A stretch of DNA of 64,000 bases from Lepas anatifera (lineage: Eukaryota; Arthropoda; Thecostraca; Lepadidae): assembly GCA_034440635.1 (NCBI GenBank), contig JAOTON010001031.1, forward strand, positions 372,001-436,000. The letters are read 5' to 3'. The notes beneath the pieces were generated by a model that worked only from the letters and a program-made list of their open reading frames with translations, was not told where the DNA came from and made no database searches. Both the position numbers and the translations under genes were made by a program. Below, one piece after another: positions 1 to 11,560 of this stretch (position 1 is the stretch's first letter; each line of letters opens with the position of its first letter).

Positions 1-931
1 GTTGGTTGACTTGTTGAAGATAGCTGATTCTGCGGAATGTTTCTTTTACCTTTTTAATATGATCATTGGATGAAAGATAAAGGTTCCTGAGACTTAATTG
101 ACTTAAGACATTCATTTTACATGACACATATTTCCTTTATATTGTCATCCCAAATCTAGTTTGTGGTACCCGGCCTGCCCGGGCTTACTGAGAATTTTTT
201 TAAAAGCCGTGCTTGTAACTGTCTCCTGAAAACAGCATCAGACCGGGCACAGGTCCGGACCTGCGAAATTGTCTGAAACTCCCACCTCTAGTACCGAGAC
301 AGTTTGGATGTATTATTCAGAGAGCGTGACTCAGGTAACAAGAGAAACCTTGAATCTTAGAATGATTTGTTAGGGTAACCTGACTTCTGTAGTCTTTGGA
401 TAGAGTTTTGTATGTTGTGAAAGTAGAGTTGCTTCGGGTAATGGTGAACATGTACTGCATCATGATTTTCAATTTTTTGAGCTGATGGTTTCGGGCATAA
501 CTTCGTCACTCCAAGAAGATGGCGTAGACAGAAAATTGTAGAGTATTGAATACAATAAGGAAGCAAATTAATGTTTGTGCGGAAAATAGAGTTTATAGTT
601 ATTTTATCTTAGTTAAAAAAACTTCTGAAAACTGGGAAAGGAAACGGTTTTTCTCGTCTGTAAATGTTTACTTTCTCCCGACAGCACTTTGCTAAGCATA
701 TGCTCGCGCTACAATGGTTATAAGGAGTAAAAAATAAAACTGTGGTGTCAATTTTTTCACAATAATTTTCATATTAAGTGCATCTTTTCTCCAAAAGACA
801 AGACACATGCTATCGAAGTGGAGCTTTCGGCCAAAAGGAGGGTTGGAAAAGTTTTTGTGTTATACAGAATCGGGAAGAAGTCAGAAGCCTTCATCCTAAG
901 GACCAATGTGGAAATATTCGTTTGTTAAGTC
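1..931. other. No gene recognised upstream of the 5'-nucleotidase
   Basis: I see no ORF with a recognisable domain, no RNA gene and no clear repeat. The last 200 bases would hold the promoter and 5' leader of the gene starting at 932. A TATAAG string near 719 is noted, but nothing supports it as a core promoter. Confidence 0.4.
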
Positions 932-3067
932 ATGTTGTGGTGCATATGTCTTGTAGGTTTGTTTTATGGCTACTGTTTTTCTGCTCCGTTTTTTCTCACC
1001 ATAGTTCATCAAAATGATATACATGGCAACTTTGAACCCGTCACAAGTATGGGTGCGTATTGCAACAAAGATACCTTGGACACCATTGCAAACGGAGAGA
1101 AGGAATCTTGTTTTGGTGGATTTCCTCGTGCTGTATGGATGACACGGTACATTTGCCAAAACACCATGAACTGCTTAGTTCTGAATGCCGGTGACTTTTT
1201 TCAAGGCACAGCACTTTTTTCCGTTTTTGGATGGGAAGTAGTTGTTAACGTAACAAAGCATATCGAATACGACGCTTTGTCAATTGGCAATGCGGAATTC
1301 AAGAAGGGTTTTGATGGATTTAAGCCCTTCCTTCAGGCTGCAAATAAATTCGTATGTAGTAACGTTTTCTTCTCAAGGTATTCAAAATCACTTAATGAGC
1401 TCATAGAAATGAATAACAAAAAGGGCACGCTGTGTCCTACTTACCGGATTGTAAATTTTCCAAAAAACAGCACATCTACCCATAGGAGGGTCGGAATAAT
1501 TGGCTACACAACTCGGGATTTCCCGCAACGGAAAAGTTTGAGAGATGTGCAGATTTTAGACGAAATCAACGCATTAACAGCGGCGGCGCAAGCTTTGGTT
1601 GCGAAAGGAATTAAGATCATCATTGCCTTGGGACATTCTGGTTATGATCGTGACTTAGAGATTGCTGAAAAAGTTCCACATTTAGATATTGTGGTAGGTG
1701 GTCATTCGCATACGCTGAATTGGCCACATGGCGTAGATCCAAAACTAGCCGGAACACCTGCAGATCAACAGGACAAGTCGATCGCACATGGTGTTTACCC
1801 CACAACTGTCATCCAGAAAAATGGGAGAAAAGTTCTTGTAGTACAAATGTACAAGCATGGCAAATACCTAGGAGTGCTGAACGTGACGTTCAACGAGGAT
1901 GGTGAGGTAACTCAACAGTGGAGCAGTCCACGGCTCTTACGTATGTCCATACCAGAGGACGCCGCAACAAGAACCACGCTTAACATCTACAACCGAAAGC
2001 TACAAGCCCTGGGTGACAATGTCATTGGAAGCTCTCTGGTTCCCCTCAAAGCCACAAAAGAGTCGGGGTGCCACCGCGGTGAGTGTACACTTGGCAACTT
2101 GTTCGTGGACGCCGTGGTACATTGGCTGCAGACGTTTCAGCAGCGGTGTACAATAGCCGTCGTGAACAGCGGGGCACTCAGGCGTGATCTTCCCGCCGGC
2201 AACATCACGCTGGGACACCTGATCTCCGCTTTTCCCTACCAGAACATCATCGACTTGGTTACGATCACAGGCCGAAGGCTGCTGATGGCGTTGGAGAATA
2301 GTGTCAGCTCGATCGATCAGCAGAGAGGACGCTATTTACACCTGTCTGGCATACGCGTAATCTATGATATAGCCAGACCCGTCGGACATCGTGTGGTCGA
2401 CGCTCTTGCCGTCTGTTCCGCATGTGCTATCGCCGAGTACCAACAGGTTGAAGAGAACTCCAGCTACGTGGTGGCCATACCGACGTACTTGAGCAAGGGA
2501 GGTGACGGCTACTACGACTCCTTTGTCAGTGAGCGTATCCTCCACACGGAACTGCAGGAGCTGGACCTCGACATCATGATGAAGTACTTGATGAAGACGT
2601 CGCCGGTGTACCCCCAGATCGACGGCAGGATCACCTTTATTGAACATTCCACCGCCAGTAACGGCAACAGCAGCGTCACCAGTGCCAGTTCACGTCCGGC
2701 ACTGGATGCCGCACATTTGGCACTGTCTCTGTTGGCAGTGCTGGTGTACTCGACACTGCCTCTGTTGGCAGTGCTGATGCACTCGGCCCTGCCTCTGTTG
2801 GCAGTGCTGGTGCACTCGACACTGCCTCTGCTGGCAGTGCTGGTGCACTCGACACTGCCTCTGCTGGCAGTGCTGGTGCGCTCGGCACTGCCTCTGTTGG
2901 CAGTGCTGGTGCACTCGACACTGCCTCTGCTGGCAGTGCTGGTGCGCTCGGCACTGCCTCTGTTGGCAGTGCTGGTGCACTCGACACTGCCTCTGCTGGC
3001 AGTGCTGGTGCGCTCGGCACTGCCTCTGTTGGCAATTCTGGTGCACGATGTGAATTCTTGGCGGTGA
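932..3067 (+). CDS. Secreted or GPI-anchored ecto-5'-nucleotidase/apyrase family protein, probably catalytically altered
   Basis: Single-exon ORF of 711 residues. Residues 1-18 form a hydrophobic signal peptide, which supports the ATG at 932. An N-terminal metallophosphoesterase domain follows: NDIHG (D29, H31), NAGDFFQG (D88), GN at 119-120, LGHSGYD (H235) and GGHSH (H258, H260), so the two-metal ligands of the family are present. The C-terminal nucleotide-binding domain has GECTLGNL, NSGALRRDLPAGNIT (412-426), AFPYQN and GGDGYY (523-528). Family members hydrolyse extracellular nucleotides (AMP to adenosine, or ATP/ADP as apyrases). The normal GNHEFD catalytic motif reads GNAEFK here, so the catalytic His (position 121) and Asp (124) are Ala and Lys; activity is doubtful. 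From about residue 599 the tail is tandem hydrophobic repeats where a GPI-anchor signal is expected. Having no introns is unusual and may point to retrocopy origin. Domain assignment is firm; activity is inferred to be low or lost. Confidence 0.85.
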   Translation: MLWCICLVGLFYGYCFSAPFFLTIVHQNDIHGNFEPVTSMGAYCNKDTLDTIANGEKESCFGGFPRAVWMTRYICQNTMNCLVLNAGDFFQGTALFSVFGWEVVVNVTKHIEYDALSIGNAEFKKGFDGFKPFLQAANKFVCSNVFFSRYSKSLNELIEMNNKKGTLCPTYRIVNFPKNSTSTHRRVGIIGYTTRDFPQRKSLRDVQILDEINALTAAAQALVAKGIKIIIALGHSGYDRDLEIAEKVPHLDIVVGGHSHTLNWPHGVDPKLAGTPADQQDKSIAHGVYPTTVIQKNGRKVLVVQMYKHGKYLGVLNVTFNEDGEVTQQWSSPRLLRMSIPEDAATRTTLNIYNRKLQALGDNVIGSSLVPLKATKESGCHRGECTLGNLFVDAVVHWLQTFQQRCTIAVVNSGALRRDLPAGNITLGHLISAFPYQNIIDLVTITGRRLLMALENSVSSIDQQRGRYLHLSGIRVIYDIARPVGHRVVDALAVCSACAIAEYQQVEENSSYVVAIPTYLSKGGDGYYDSFVSERILHTELQELDLDIMMKYLMKTSPVYPQIDGRITFIEHSTASNGNSSVTSASSRPALDAAHLALSLLAVLVYSTLPLLAVLMHSALPLLAVLVHSTLPLLAVLVHSTLPLLAVLVRSALPLLAVLVHSTLPLLAVLVRSALPLLAVLVHSTLPLLAVLVRSALPLLAILVHDVNSWR
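2722..3043 (+). repeat. 33-bp coding minisatellite (about 10 units) in the 3' end of the 5'-nucleotidase gene
   Basis: The unit encodes LPLLAVLVHST or LPLLAVLVRSA, with the HST and RSA forms alternating in the later units, giving a 66-bp higher-order period. The array lies exactly where a GPI-anchor signal would supply one hydrophobic segment, and it stays in frame to the stop codon. The opposite strand is also open (Ala/Pro-rich), a by-product of repeat composition. Confidence 0.9.
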
Positions 3068-3219
3068 AGAGATGTTTTACTCCTTACAGTTTATAGACAT
3101 ACGACCTGCACTACGATACGTGAAATGTCACTGATATGACAAGAGGATGTTGCAGAGCTTATCATCGATGCAACAAGAGAATATCCCAGAGCTTTTCATT
3201 AGTCTGACAAGGGAATACG

Positions 3220-3594
3220 GCAAACTTGTTTGTGTTTTATTGAATTTGCGATGTTTGTGTTGGATGTTTGTTCGAGGATTTGTGTTATATTGTATATGAA
3301 TCGTTACGCCCAGGAAAAATTTGACCGCAAGTAATGCATCTGAAAAATGTGCTGCAAGTGTTGCATGTTTCGTTGATTGTTGTTTCCTATTCAAGATATA
3401 GGAAACAGCAAACCTGTTTGTGTCTTATTGAATTTGCGATGTTTGTGTTGGATGTTTGTTCGAGGATTTGTGTTATATTGTATATGCATCGTTACGCCCA
3501 GGAAAAATGTAACCGCAAGTAATGTATCTGACAAAAGTGCTGCAAGTGTTGCATGCTTCGTTGATTGTTGTTTCCTATTCAATATATATTTGTA
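3220..3594. repeat. 188-bp tandem duplication downstream of the 5'-nucleotidase gene
   Basis: Bases 3220-3407 and 3408-3594 align nearly throughout, starting gcaaac and ending near a shared tgtttcctattcaa. Small ORFs here are duplicated by the same event and are not supported as genes. Confidence 0.85.
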
Positions 3595-3645
3595 ACATGT
3601 TGAGACTTAACAATACATCGTGTTTAATCATCCCTGTGTCTGAGG

Positions 3646-3790
3646 CAGTGGTGGATCCAGGACTTCATTGGGGAGAGGGGACTCAGTCTCCACCGCCCTT
3701 GCCTCGAAACAGACTCCGGCTATGCACTTACTGTAGACATTTTGACTTTCCGGGAAGGGGGGGGTTAAGCCTCCCTTGTGTCGGCCACTG
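3646..3790. mobile_element. hAT-type MITE (145 bp), CAGTGGTGGATCC family
   Basis: The element starts CAGTGGTGGATCCAGG and ends TCGGCCACTG, imperfect terminal inverted repeats. It is flanked on both sides by the same 8 bases, GTCTGAGG (3638-3645 and 3791-3798), the duplication size typical of hAT. The interior is a G-run/C-run hairpin without coding capacity. Confidence 0.85.
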
Positions 3791-3798
3791 GTCTGAGG

Positions 3799-5087
3799 CA
3801 TACAGAATAGGGTGAAATAACGGGTACCAGTATTGTGCTTTCGTACTTTCCTTACACGGGAAACCCTTATTATTTCCCTCTTTTAGCATGCCACGTCGAT
3901 TTCACACGTGCTGAAATATGCAACTTGTTTCATGCTGCTACATACCTGAATCTTTCTAAAAGTAATGACACTGTTTTAAACAGGGATCACAGATACGAAC
4001 ACCTTAGACATTCATAGCAAAACTAAATCCCTGTGAATGTTCAGGTTTCTGTGACTTTGTAATCACAAAAATTCCCTTTATCTGGTCCCATCAACATAGT
4101 GGGATCGTTTTGACAACGATATGTATGGAAAATGAATTCCCAAGGAAGTCACATCCCTAAGCCGGCAACAAAGGCACAATGAGGAAAATTAGACGGAATT
4201 ATTGGGTAAGTGTCCTCTTTACTTGGGTGAAATCATTAGTCGGCACCAGATGACCGAAACAAGTTATGACCGTTTTAGTGATTGTGTGTCCTGCCGATTG
4301 TTGGCCGTTGAGGCTATGCCCCGGCCGCCGGCGGCACCGACATAGCATGAAGCAGAAATTCGACAATGCAGGTATGATATAGAATAAACAGGAACGTAAT
4401 TACAAGAATGGGGGGCCAGGGACCGAAATTACACTGATTTAAGTAACCAAAATTAACTCTGGAAGAGGAACGTTTCAGTTGTATCGATGGTATAAACCAA
4501 GGATAGTGAAGAGGCCTAAATCCGGTTATTATTTCCTAAATCCTGTCGGCGAAAGTTTAAAGATACACTGCTCCTTCTTCACGGAGATCACTGGCCCACT
4601 GTTCGGAGCCGATGTGATCGCCAGCTTAGAACTGCCGACTGGCACCTAAAGCGAAGAGACGAACGAGGCTCGCAACAAGCACTGCCATCAGTACAGAGAG
4701 CACTACGCGGGTAAGATGTCCTGAAGGGAACTTCAACGATTGCACAATATCATCTGCTAATGATAGGTGATCCCGTTATCAGCAGTCTTGCCAAAAACCT
4801 CAGCAAGGCTCAGGTTTGTAGCTGGAAAAAAGTGGAATTGCAAAGTCAAAGCGTCGGCATAAGTATTATCCTGAAGGGGAAATGTGAGAAAGAAAGAGAC
4901 GGAGATTAGTAGGCTAAAATAAGACATGGCGACGTAAAAAAGTTATCCATATCATCTGCGTTTCTCGTAATTTGTATAATATCTGTGGTAAAAGCAGGTG
5001 ATTGTGGACTTTTCTTGTGACATTTCACATCTCTGCTTATCTGCAAACGTGATAAAACTGGCAATTAAACACATGTGTGTACGTAAT
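3799..5087. other. No gene or recognised repeat
   Basis: No supported ORF, RNA gene or repeat was seen. The short ORFs here have no recognisable domain. Confidence 0.4.
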
Positions 5088-5245
5088 ATGGTGGATTGAG
5101 GATTTCATTTCGAGGGGGGGTTAGATGGCTTGACCCTCCCCTGCCATAGTCTCGGAACAGCCTCCGCCTATGTATTAACTATAAACACTCAGCATTTTGG
5201 GGTGGGGGGAGGGCTTGAGCCCCCTAACTCTCTTGTATCCGCCAC
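5088..5245. mobile_element. Diverged copy of the CAGTGGTGGATCC hAT MITE
   Basis: It shares with 3646-3790 the order GGTGGAT, G-run, TCGGAACAG, CCTCCGCCTATG, a second G-run and TTGTATCCGCCAC. The termini have decayed and no target duplication remains. Confidence 0.7.
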
Positions 5246-6689
5246 GGCAATCGTGTTAGCTGTTTACCAATTTCTTGATTCCACGTGTTAAGCGTTCTTT
5301 GGAACATTTTTAGCACCGCAGAATGGCTCTGTGACCTAAAATGGGGTCACGCCCCTCTATCGTTCTAACCTTTCAATCAGCCAGGCGGATACAGAAGCCA
5401 TGCAAGTCACATGCCTCAGAAGCCATGCACAGGGCGCCTCAGTAACTGTACAGCGAGTCTATTCAATATCGTTTTCCGACTTTGGTCACTCGGCTCACGG
5501 GTCGGTCACCCCTGCCACTGCTGGGGTGACCGACCAACATTTTTTGACAGCCAGTAGGATTTCAAATATGCGGATATTTTGTCCGATGCATCCCTCAATC
5601 GAGCTGCGGGCAAATTTATCATTATGATTTTTAGCTTCCGTAGGCTGAAGAGCCGTGCTATTCCGCCCATGTTTTTCTGTCGGATAAATTTGCTGTTTTC
5701 CATCATCCTTTGTCCTTTTTTACAGCGATCTCAGGCCAAGTAGTCACCCCACATGGCTCCGGCTACCGCATGCTCCTAAGGCAGCCGCTTCCTTTGTAAT
5801 GATGGAGTAATGACCCTTACTGACAGCCCGTTGGTCGCTGGCCGACCAAATCACTGCTTCCACATCAATTACCCAATCAGATATCACGGGCGGAGACAAA
5901 CACCAGCATTAGAATCAATCAGTCTAATTTGGCAAAACAGCACCAGCGCTCGCTAACGGCGTTTTAATTCTATACCGGCTGTCCGGGGCACCAATTGTAT
6001 TCGCATTTGTCTTTTTCTCTATTGACGGATGGGGAGTGTTGACATTGGCAGCTATTACCGACCAATGAATGTCCGGGAATACCGGAAACGGTAGGGTTTC
6101 ATTTCAATTTGGACCATTTGGCAGATCCGGCGAAAGCAAATGTTCAGAAAAACAACATTATAAACTGTTAGATGATATAGTCTGGGCACAATCAGGACAC
6201 CTGGAAAGTCAAGTACAGAAGGTGGCACTGGCGGATCCAGTGGGGGTGGGGGGCAAAGGGGCCGCGGCCTTCTCCAAAGCCTGAAATATTATATTTGATC
6301 TCATCCCAAAGGACCAAATTTTAGGCGTTTTTTCTTTACAATTACTAGGTTTTCGCGATTTTTCTCAATTTATCCCCCTCAAAACTCAATTCATCCCCTC
6401 GAATCTTCGCGTTTAATCTTACCTTTTATCTTAGTATTTAATAATTCTTTCTAGTATCATTAGTATTTATAGTATTGTTCTAGATTCCCCAGATGTGGGA
6501 CAGAAAAAGCTTAAGGTATATCTAGTAGTTTTTTCAGTTTGTACGTATGAATCTTAGACAGGACGTCGTTGCCTTATCAAGCGTTGGTCGTTCGGGGTTG
6601 CCATAACTGTATTTTCAATTCTGATAAAACTGAACACCAAACAAAGCTATATACACACAGCGATACATTGACAGGTGCAAGCCAAGACC
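5246..6689. other. No gene recognised; one MITE-like end near 6228-6290
   Basis: There is no supported coding region. CACTGGCGGATCCAGTGG followed by G-runs near 6228 resembles one end of the hAT-type MITEs, without a partner end. The AT-rich stretch from about 6290 may be leader of the LINE that follows. Confidence 0.35.
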
Positions 6690-6704
6690 TAGAAGATATC
6701 TGTC

Positions 6705-7978
6705 GTGATGTTCTCTGAAATGTTTGTGAATCCTTTTAAAGATATAGTACTTGAAGATACTTCTGATTTAAACCAGCAATTTATTGAAATAACAAATAAA
6801 TGTGAATACTATGTACCTCCCATTAAAATGAATATATCAAATAGTTTTCAAATTATCCATATAAATGCGCGATCAATCAAAAACAAGTTTGATGAAATCA
6901 AAACCTTTCTATCACAATCTGGCATAACTTGGTCTATTATTTGCATCGCGGAGACATGGCTGAAAAAGAAATCGAAAAATATTTTGATATAGATGAATAT
7001 TACCTATATTCATCGAGTCGGGAGAATAATCAGGGGGAGGAACAGCAATATATGTGAACAAAAATATACCTCTAGAAGAAGGGCAGATCTAGAGTTTGAA
7101 CAAATAGAATCCACTTTTGTAGAAGTAGAGAACGCAGGAGATAAACATGGGAAACATTTCGTGGTTGGTGAGGTTTATAAACCTCCAAACCAGGATAGCA
7201 ATAGCTTTCTGGAACATTTTGAAAAGGTTTTGGACTCAATAAATCCGTGTAAAAATGACTATGTATTGGCAGGGGACTTCAACTATGATTTATTAAAGAC
7301 TAAAGATGACAAAAACGCACATAAGTTTCTAACCCTGATGTTATCATACAACCTTTTGCCTCTGGTCTCAAGGGCAACTAGGTTTGCATCAAATTCTCAT
7401 ACCTTATTGGATAACTTTTTTGTCAGTAATACAGATCAAGTTGCACATTCAGGTATAATTGTAACTGATATATCTGATCATTTACCTATATATATAACTT
7501 TAAAAAAAGATTAGTTAATACAAAAACGGCAATTATGATAAAGACTTTAGACTGGTCCAAAGAAAAAGAACTCAATGATTATATTGTTTCGGAATTAGCC
7601 AATTTTCAAAACATCAATGATCCTGATGAGGCTTGTGAAGTTCTTATAAATACTTATAAAACTGGAATTGATAAATTTTCGAAATCATTTAAACCATGTA
7701 GAAGGAAAACCCCAATTAAACCGTGGATTTCTCCAGGGATACTAGCGTCTATAAATTATAAGAACAAACTGTATCATAGGTATATTTCACACAAAAATAG
7801 GAAAAAAACAAATAGTGAAAATGATCCTGTGCTGAGACAACATGAAAATAAATATAAACTTTATAGAAACTACCTGACTAAAATTATTAAGGAAAGTAAG
7901 AGGAAATACTATATGGCTGAGTTTGAAGCTCATAAGGGGGATGGAAAAAAACGTGGAAACTTTTGGATGAAATTATGA
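6705..7978 (+). pseudogene. LINE endonuclease domain and linker, frameshifted
   Basis: An apurinic-type endonuclease is recognisable from IIHINARSIKNKFDEI, then IICIAETWL (catalytic Glu), VLAGDFNYDLL and DISDHLPIYI (Asp-His near the C-terminus). A frameshift near 6985 takes a GGGTAIYVNK-containing stretch out of frame and the frame is restored near 7080. A separate frame from 7535 carries the basic linker to the reverse transcriptase. Not functional as read. Confidence 0.85.
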
Positions 7979-8014
7979 ATCGAAACACTGTGAAAAGTAC
8001 ATCATATCCCTCTG

Positions 8015-9702
8015 TGTTTTTTGATAATAGTTCCGGGAGCACAAAGATGATGACATAGCGAATGGATTTAACGATTTTTTGCTACAATTGGATCAACACT
8101 TGAAAAAGACATTCCTGTTTCGAACATAAATCCTATAGAATATCTCGAAGATTACTCACACCCACCATTTACGGCTGAACTTTCAACAAACCAACAACAG
8201 ATAGAAAATATCATCAAATCACTAAAACAAGTGGGTGGTGGCATTGATGGAATTAGCACAAAGATTCTACATCGTACATATAAAAGTTGTCTTTGTAATT
8301 TGACATATTTTTCCAACCTATGTCTTAAGAAAGGTATATTCCCAAAGATGTTAAAAGAAGCAATAGTGGTCCCTATATTTAAATCAGGTGAAAAGATAGA
8401 TTTACGAACTATAGACCCATTTCATTGTTACCCATCTTCTCCAAAATTTTGGAACGGGTACTATACCAATATATATCTGATTATTTGATCGAAAATAACA
8501 TCTTATATTCATTTCAGTTCGGCTTTAGAAAAAGCATAGTACGTACATGCCTCTGGTACATCTTTACGAGAGCGTAACAAAATCTTTAGAAAAGGGTAAC
8601 ACATCATGTGGAATTTATTTAGACTTGAAAAAAGCATTCGATACGGTTAGTCTAGGCATACTATTGCAAAATTAAATCACATTGGTATTAAGGGTAAATT
8701 GTATAATATTATTTCTTCATATCTAACTAACAGATTTCAGAGGACTAAAATTAAGGGGGTCATCTCTCATGCAAAACAATTAAGGACGGGAGTACCACAG
8801 GGATCAATACTAGGACCACTATTATTTATTATATACATTAATGATCTGTATCAGTGTCCATTGGAACTAGATTTTACTTATTTGCAGATGATACTGCTAT
8901 TATAATCTCGGGGGATGATGTGAGAAGTGTACAGTCAAAAATCCATAAAGTTCTTCCAGAAGTGTCAAAATGGTTTCAGTCCAATCGTTTGTCTCTAAAT
9001 GCTTCAAAATCTCATTATCAGCTTTATTCTAGCGCTAACATTAGAAATTTTGATGTAAGACTAAATGGAATGCAGCTTAAACGTGAAGAAACTGTAAAGT
9101 ATCTTGGCGTTTATATTGACGAAAAGCTTAAGTGGAATTCGCACATCCTTCATGTGTCTTCGATTATAAGTAGAAATTTAGGGATCATGAGCAGAGCCAA
9201 GTATTTCCTATCATCGCACGAACTCACTCATTTGTATAACGCCTTTATATTGCCCCATCTAAATTATTGTGCAATGGTTTGGGGTAGTAATTACGAATCC
9301 ACTCTCGATAAGATCATCAAATTACAGAAACGTGCTATTCGAATCATCGACAAAAAACCCTATTATTACCACACAAATGAATTGTTTCTAAAATTAAAAA
9401 TACTTAAATTCCCTGAACTAGTCTCAGAACAAAAAGTTATTATATTGTCGAAAGTATTGGATGGTACAATGCCAGATGTGATATCGTCTCTTTTTCAGAA
9501 ATACAGAACAACTAATACGAGATTGATTAGACACTTTGAAATACCTCAGGCTACAACAAATTATAGGAAATTTGCTCTGGCATGCTCTGCACCTGAAATT
9601 TGGAACAAAACTATATGTCCAACCTTTAAATGTATAACGGAAGTTCCTCTAAACAAACATGTGCTTAAAAATATATCGAGAAGTATTCTTTTGCAATTAT
9701 AG
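8015..9702 (+). pseudogene. LINE reverse transcriptase domain, frameshifted
   Basis: Across shifting frames the family motifs occur in order: RPISLLPIFSKILERVL near 8420-8470, LDLKKAFDTV near 8620, GVPQGSILGPLLFIIYINDL near 8790-8850, and FADDTA (catalytic Asp pair) near 8880. A long intact C-terminal stretch of 282 residues ends at 9702 and contains the usual LNYCAMVWGS thumb-region motif. At least three frameshifts precede it, so it is a dead copy, or its indels are sequencing errors. Confidence 0.9.
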
Positions 9703-9954
9703 AATTCTTAATAATGAGCCTCGATGACCGGCGCTGATGGTGGTGATGATGCACCGGAGCACAATGTGTGTGGGTGTGGGCGTGCGTGTATGTGAGTGGG
9801 ATAGTGTGCTTGTAGGTGGGCGAGAGCGAGTACTTGTGGGTGGGAAGGTGGATGTCTGCCGTGCGTGGGTGGGTGACTGCGGTACTCGGTGTGTGTGGGT
9901 GTGTACGTGCGCGTGTGTGTGGATGTTTAGGCAGGCGTGCGTGCGTGGATTCGG

Positions 9955-10171
<217 letters not shown>

Positions 10172-10531
10172 CGTGCGTGGTGCGTGCGTGCGTGCGTGCG
10201 TGTGTCTGACTCCCTGCTGCGCTTGCTTGCTAATTTGCCTGCTTGTTTGCTTGCTTGCCTATGCCTGCATGTCTGCCTAATTTGCTTTCTGTCTTCCGAG
10301 TTCTCTGGCGAATGTTACTAGGCCTCTATCTTTTCGCCAGAATCTCGGAGGGCTAACACGAATCTCCAGTTTTGGGTAGTCCCGTTTGGAAAAAGAGTAA
10401 CAATCTAACCGGTAATGAGCTAAATTATTGTGCATTTAACCTAAATAGACCTGTATTCCTGCTCCCTGTATATTTACAGGGAGCTACTACTGGCAGTTTT
10501 TACTAATAGTATGATATTTATTATGCTTTCT

Positions 10532-11560
10532 TTAACCCTCGCCCCACCGGGGGGCCATCGATGGCCCCCTAAGGTTTTTCCGGGATAGCAGAAAAACGAC
10601 GAGGCGCAGCACCGCGGTTGAGGGCTCTACCTCTCACTGCAACATTTTCCCATCATCCCTGAAATTTTTACCCCGGGTCACCCAAGGTCAGGTCACCAGA
10701 CGAGGTCAACCAAGGTCACCTCACTTCACCTTTAGAGCTCTGTAAGGCTACATTTCAAACTCGATCGATTTGAAACTTCCTACACTTCATGACCCCTCCA
10801 GGGTCTACAAGGTGTATATCCGGGATTTTTCGATTTCGTGCCCTGAGGTCAGGTCACGAGGCGACCTCTCCCATTGGAAAAGCATGGGGAAAAGCTATTT
10901 CATGATATAAAACCCACAAAAATGATTGCAAATACTCAGACTGCTCAGAACAACGTTTTTGGACACCCTTTCACGGATCCCAGGGGTCATATTTGCCCTT
11001 TGACTTTTCCAAGGTCATCCAAGGTCACCAGAGGTCAAAAACAGTATTTTGACAATAACTTTTGACCTAATTGAGCTAGAGCGGTGAAACAAACACCATC
11101 GTGTTTGTCTTGTCACTGGCTTTCATTTGATATACGGCAAGGTCACTTTTTGACCTTTCGTGACCTCAGGTCATATTAGGTCACGAGGTGACCTCTGGCG
11201 GTCAAACCACTGGCGGGAGGTCTTTACGTTCCACATAGCGGAAAAGTACTGGCAATTTGCTATCAAATGTACTTTACCAGGCCTCAATAGCTCTAATGAC
11301 ATAAGAGTTATGCCCAGTTTGCTTAATCATTGCATATTTGAGTGAAAATAGCCGATCTTGACCTAATTTGACCTCTGGAGGTCAAACCATTGACCTGAGC
11401 ACTAAAACATGCGAAGTAATTTCTTACTGAATTCACGCGAGCTTTCTATTGCACTTTGCAGATTTGCGCTAACGCCCATATTTTCGGAGTTAGAGGGGGG
11501 CCATCGATGGCCCCCGGTGGGGCGAAGGTGGCGCCGGACCCCCGGTGGGGCGCGGGTTAA
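10532..11560. mobile_element. TTAA-flanked, AGGTCA-rich non-autonomous element (subfamily 1)
   Basis: The left end is TTAACCCTCGCCCCACCGGG and the right end is its inverse with one mismatch in 22 bases; TTAA is present at both sides, as for piggyBac-like insertions. Just inside each end lies the same perfect palindrome, GGGGGCCATCGATGGCCCCC. The interior has no coding potential and many GGTCA/TGACC half-sites. Confidence 0.8.

Larger units (their letters stand above)
6690..9702 (+). mobile_element. Jockey/CR1-type non-LTR retrotransposon, broken
   Basis: Endonuclease and reverse-transcriptase segments lie in order on the plus strand over 3 kb, in different frames. No gag-like first ORF is visible. 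The low GC resembles a self-contained insert. The 3' end is taken at the stop codon at 9702; no clear poly-A tail or target duplication was found, and a G-rich/GT region follows. Confidence 0.85.

Noticed and set aside
2676..3046. Minus-strand Ala/Pro-rich and His/Gln/Cys-rich repeat ORFs
   Set aside because: Shadows of the 33-bp minisatellite inside the 5'-nucleotidase gene; a 33-bp unit without stops is open in several frames.
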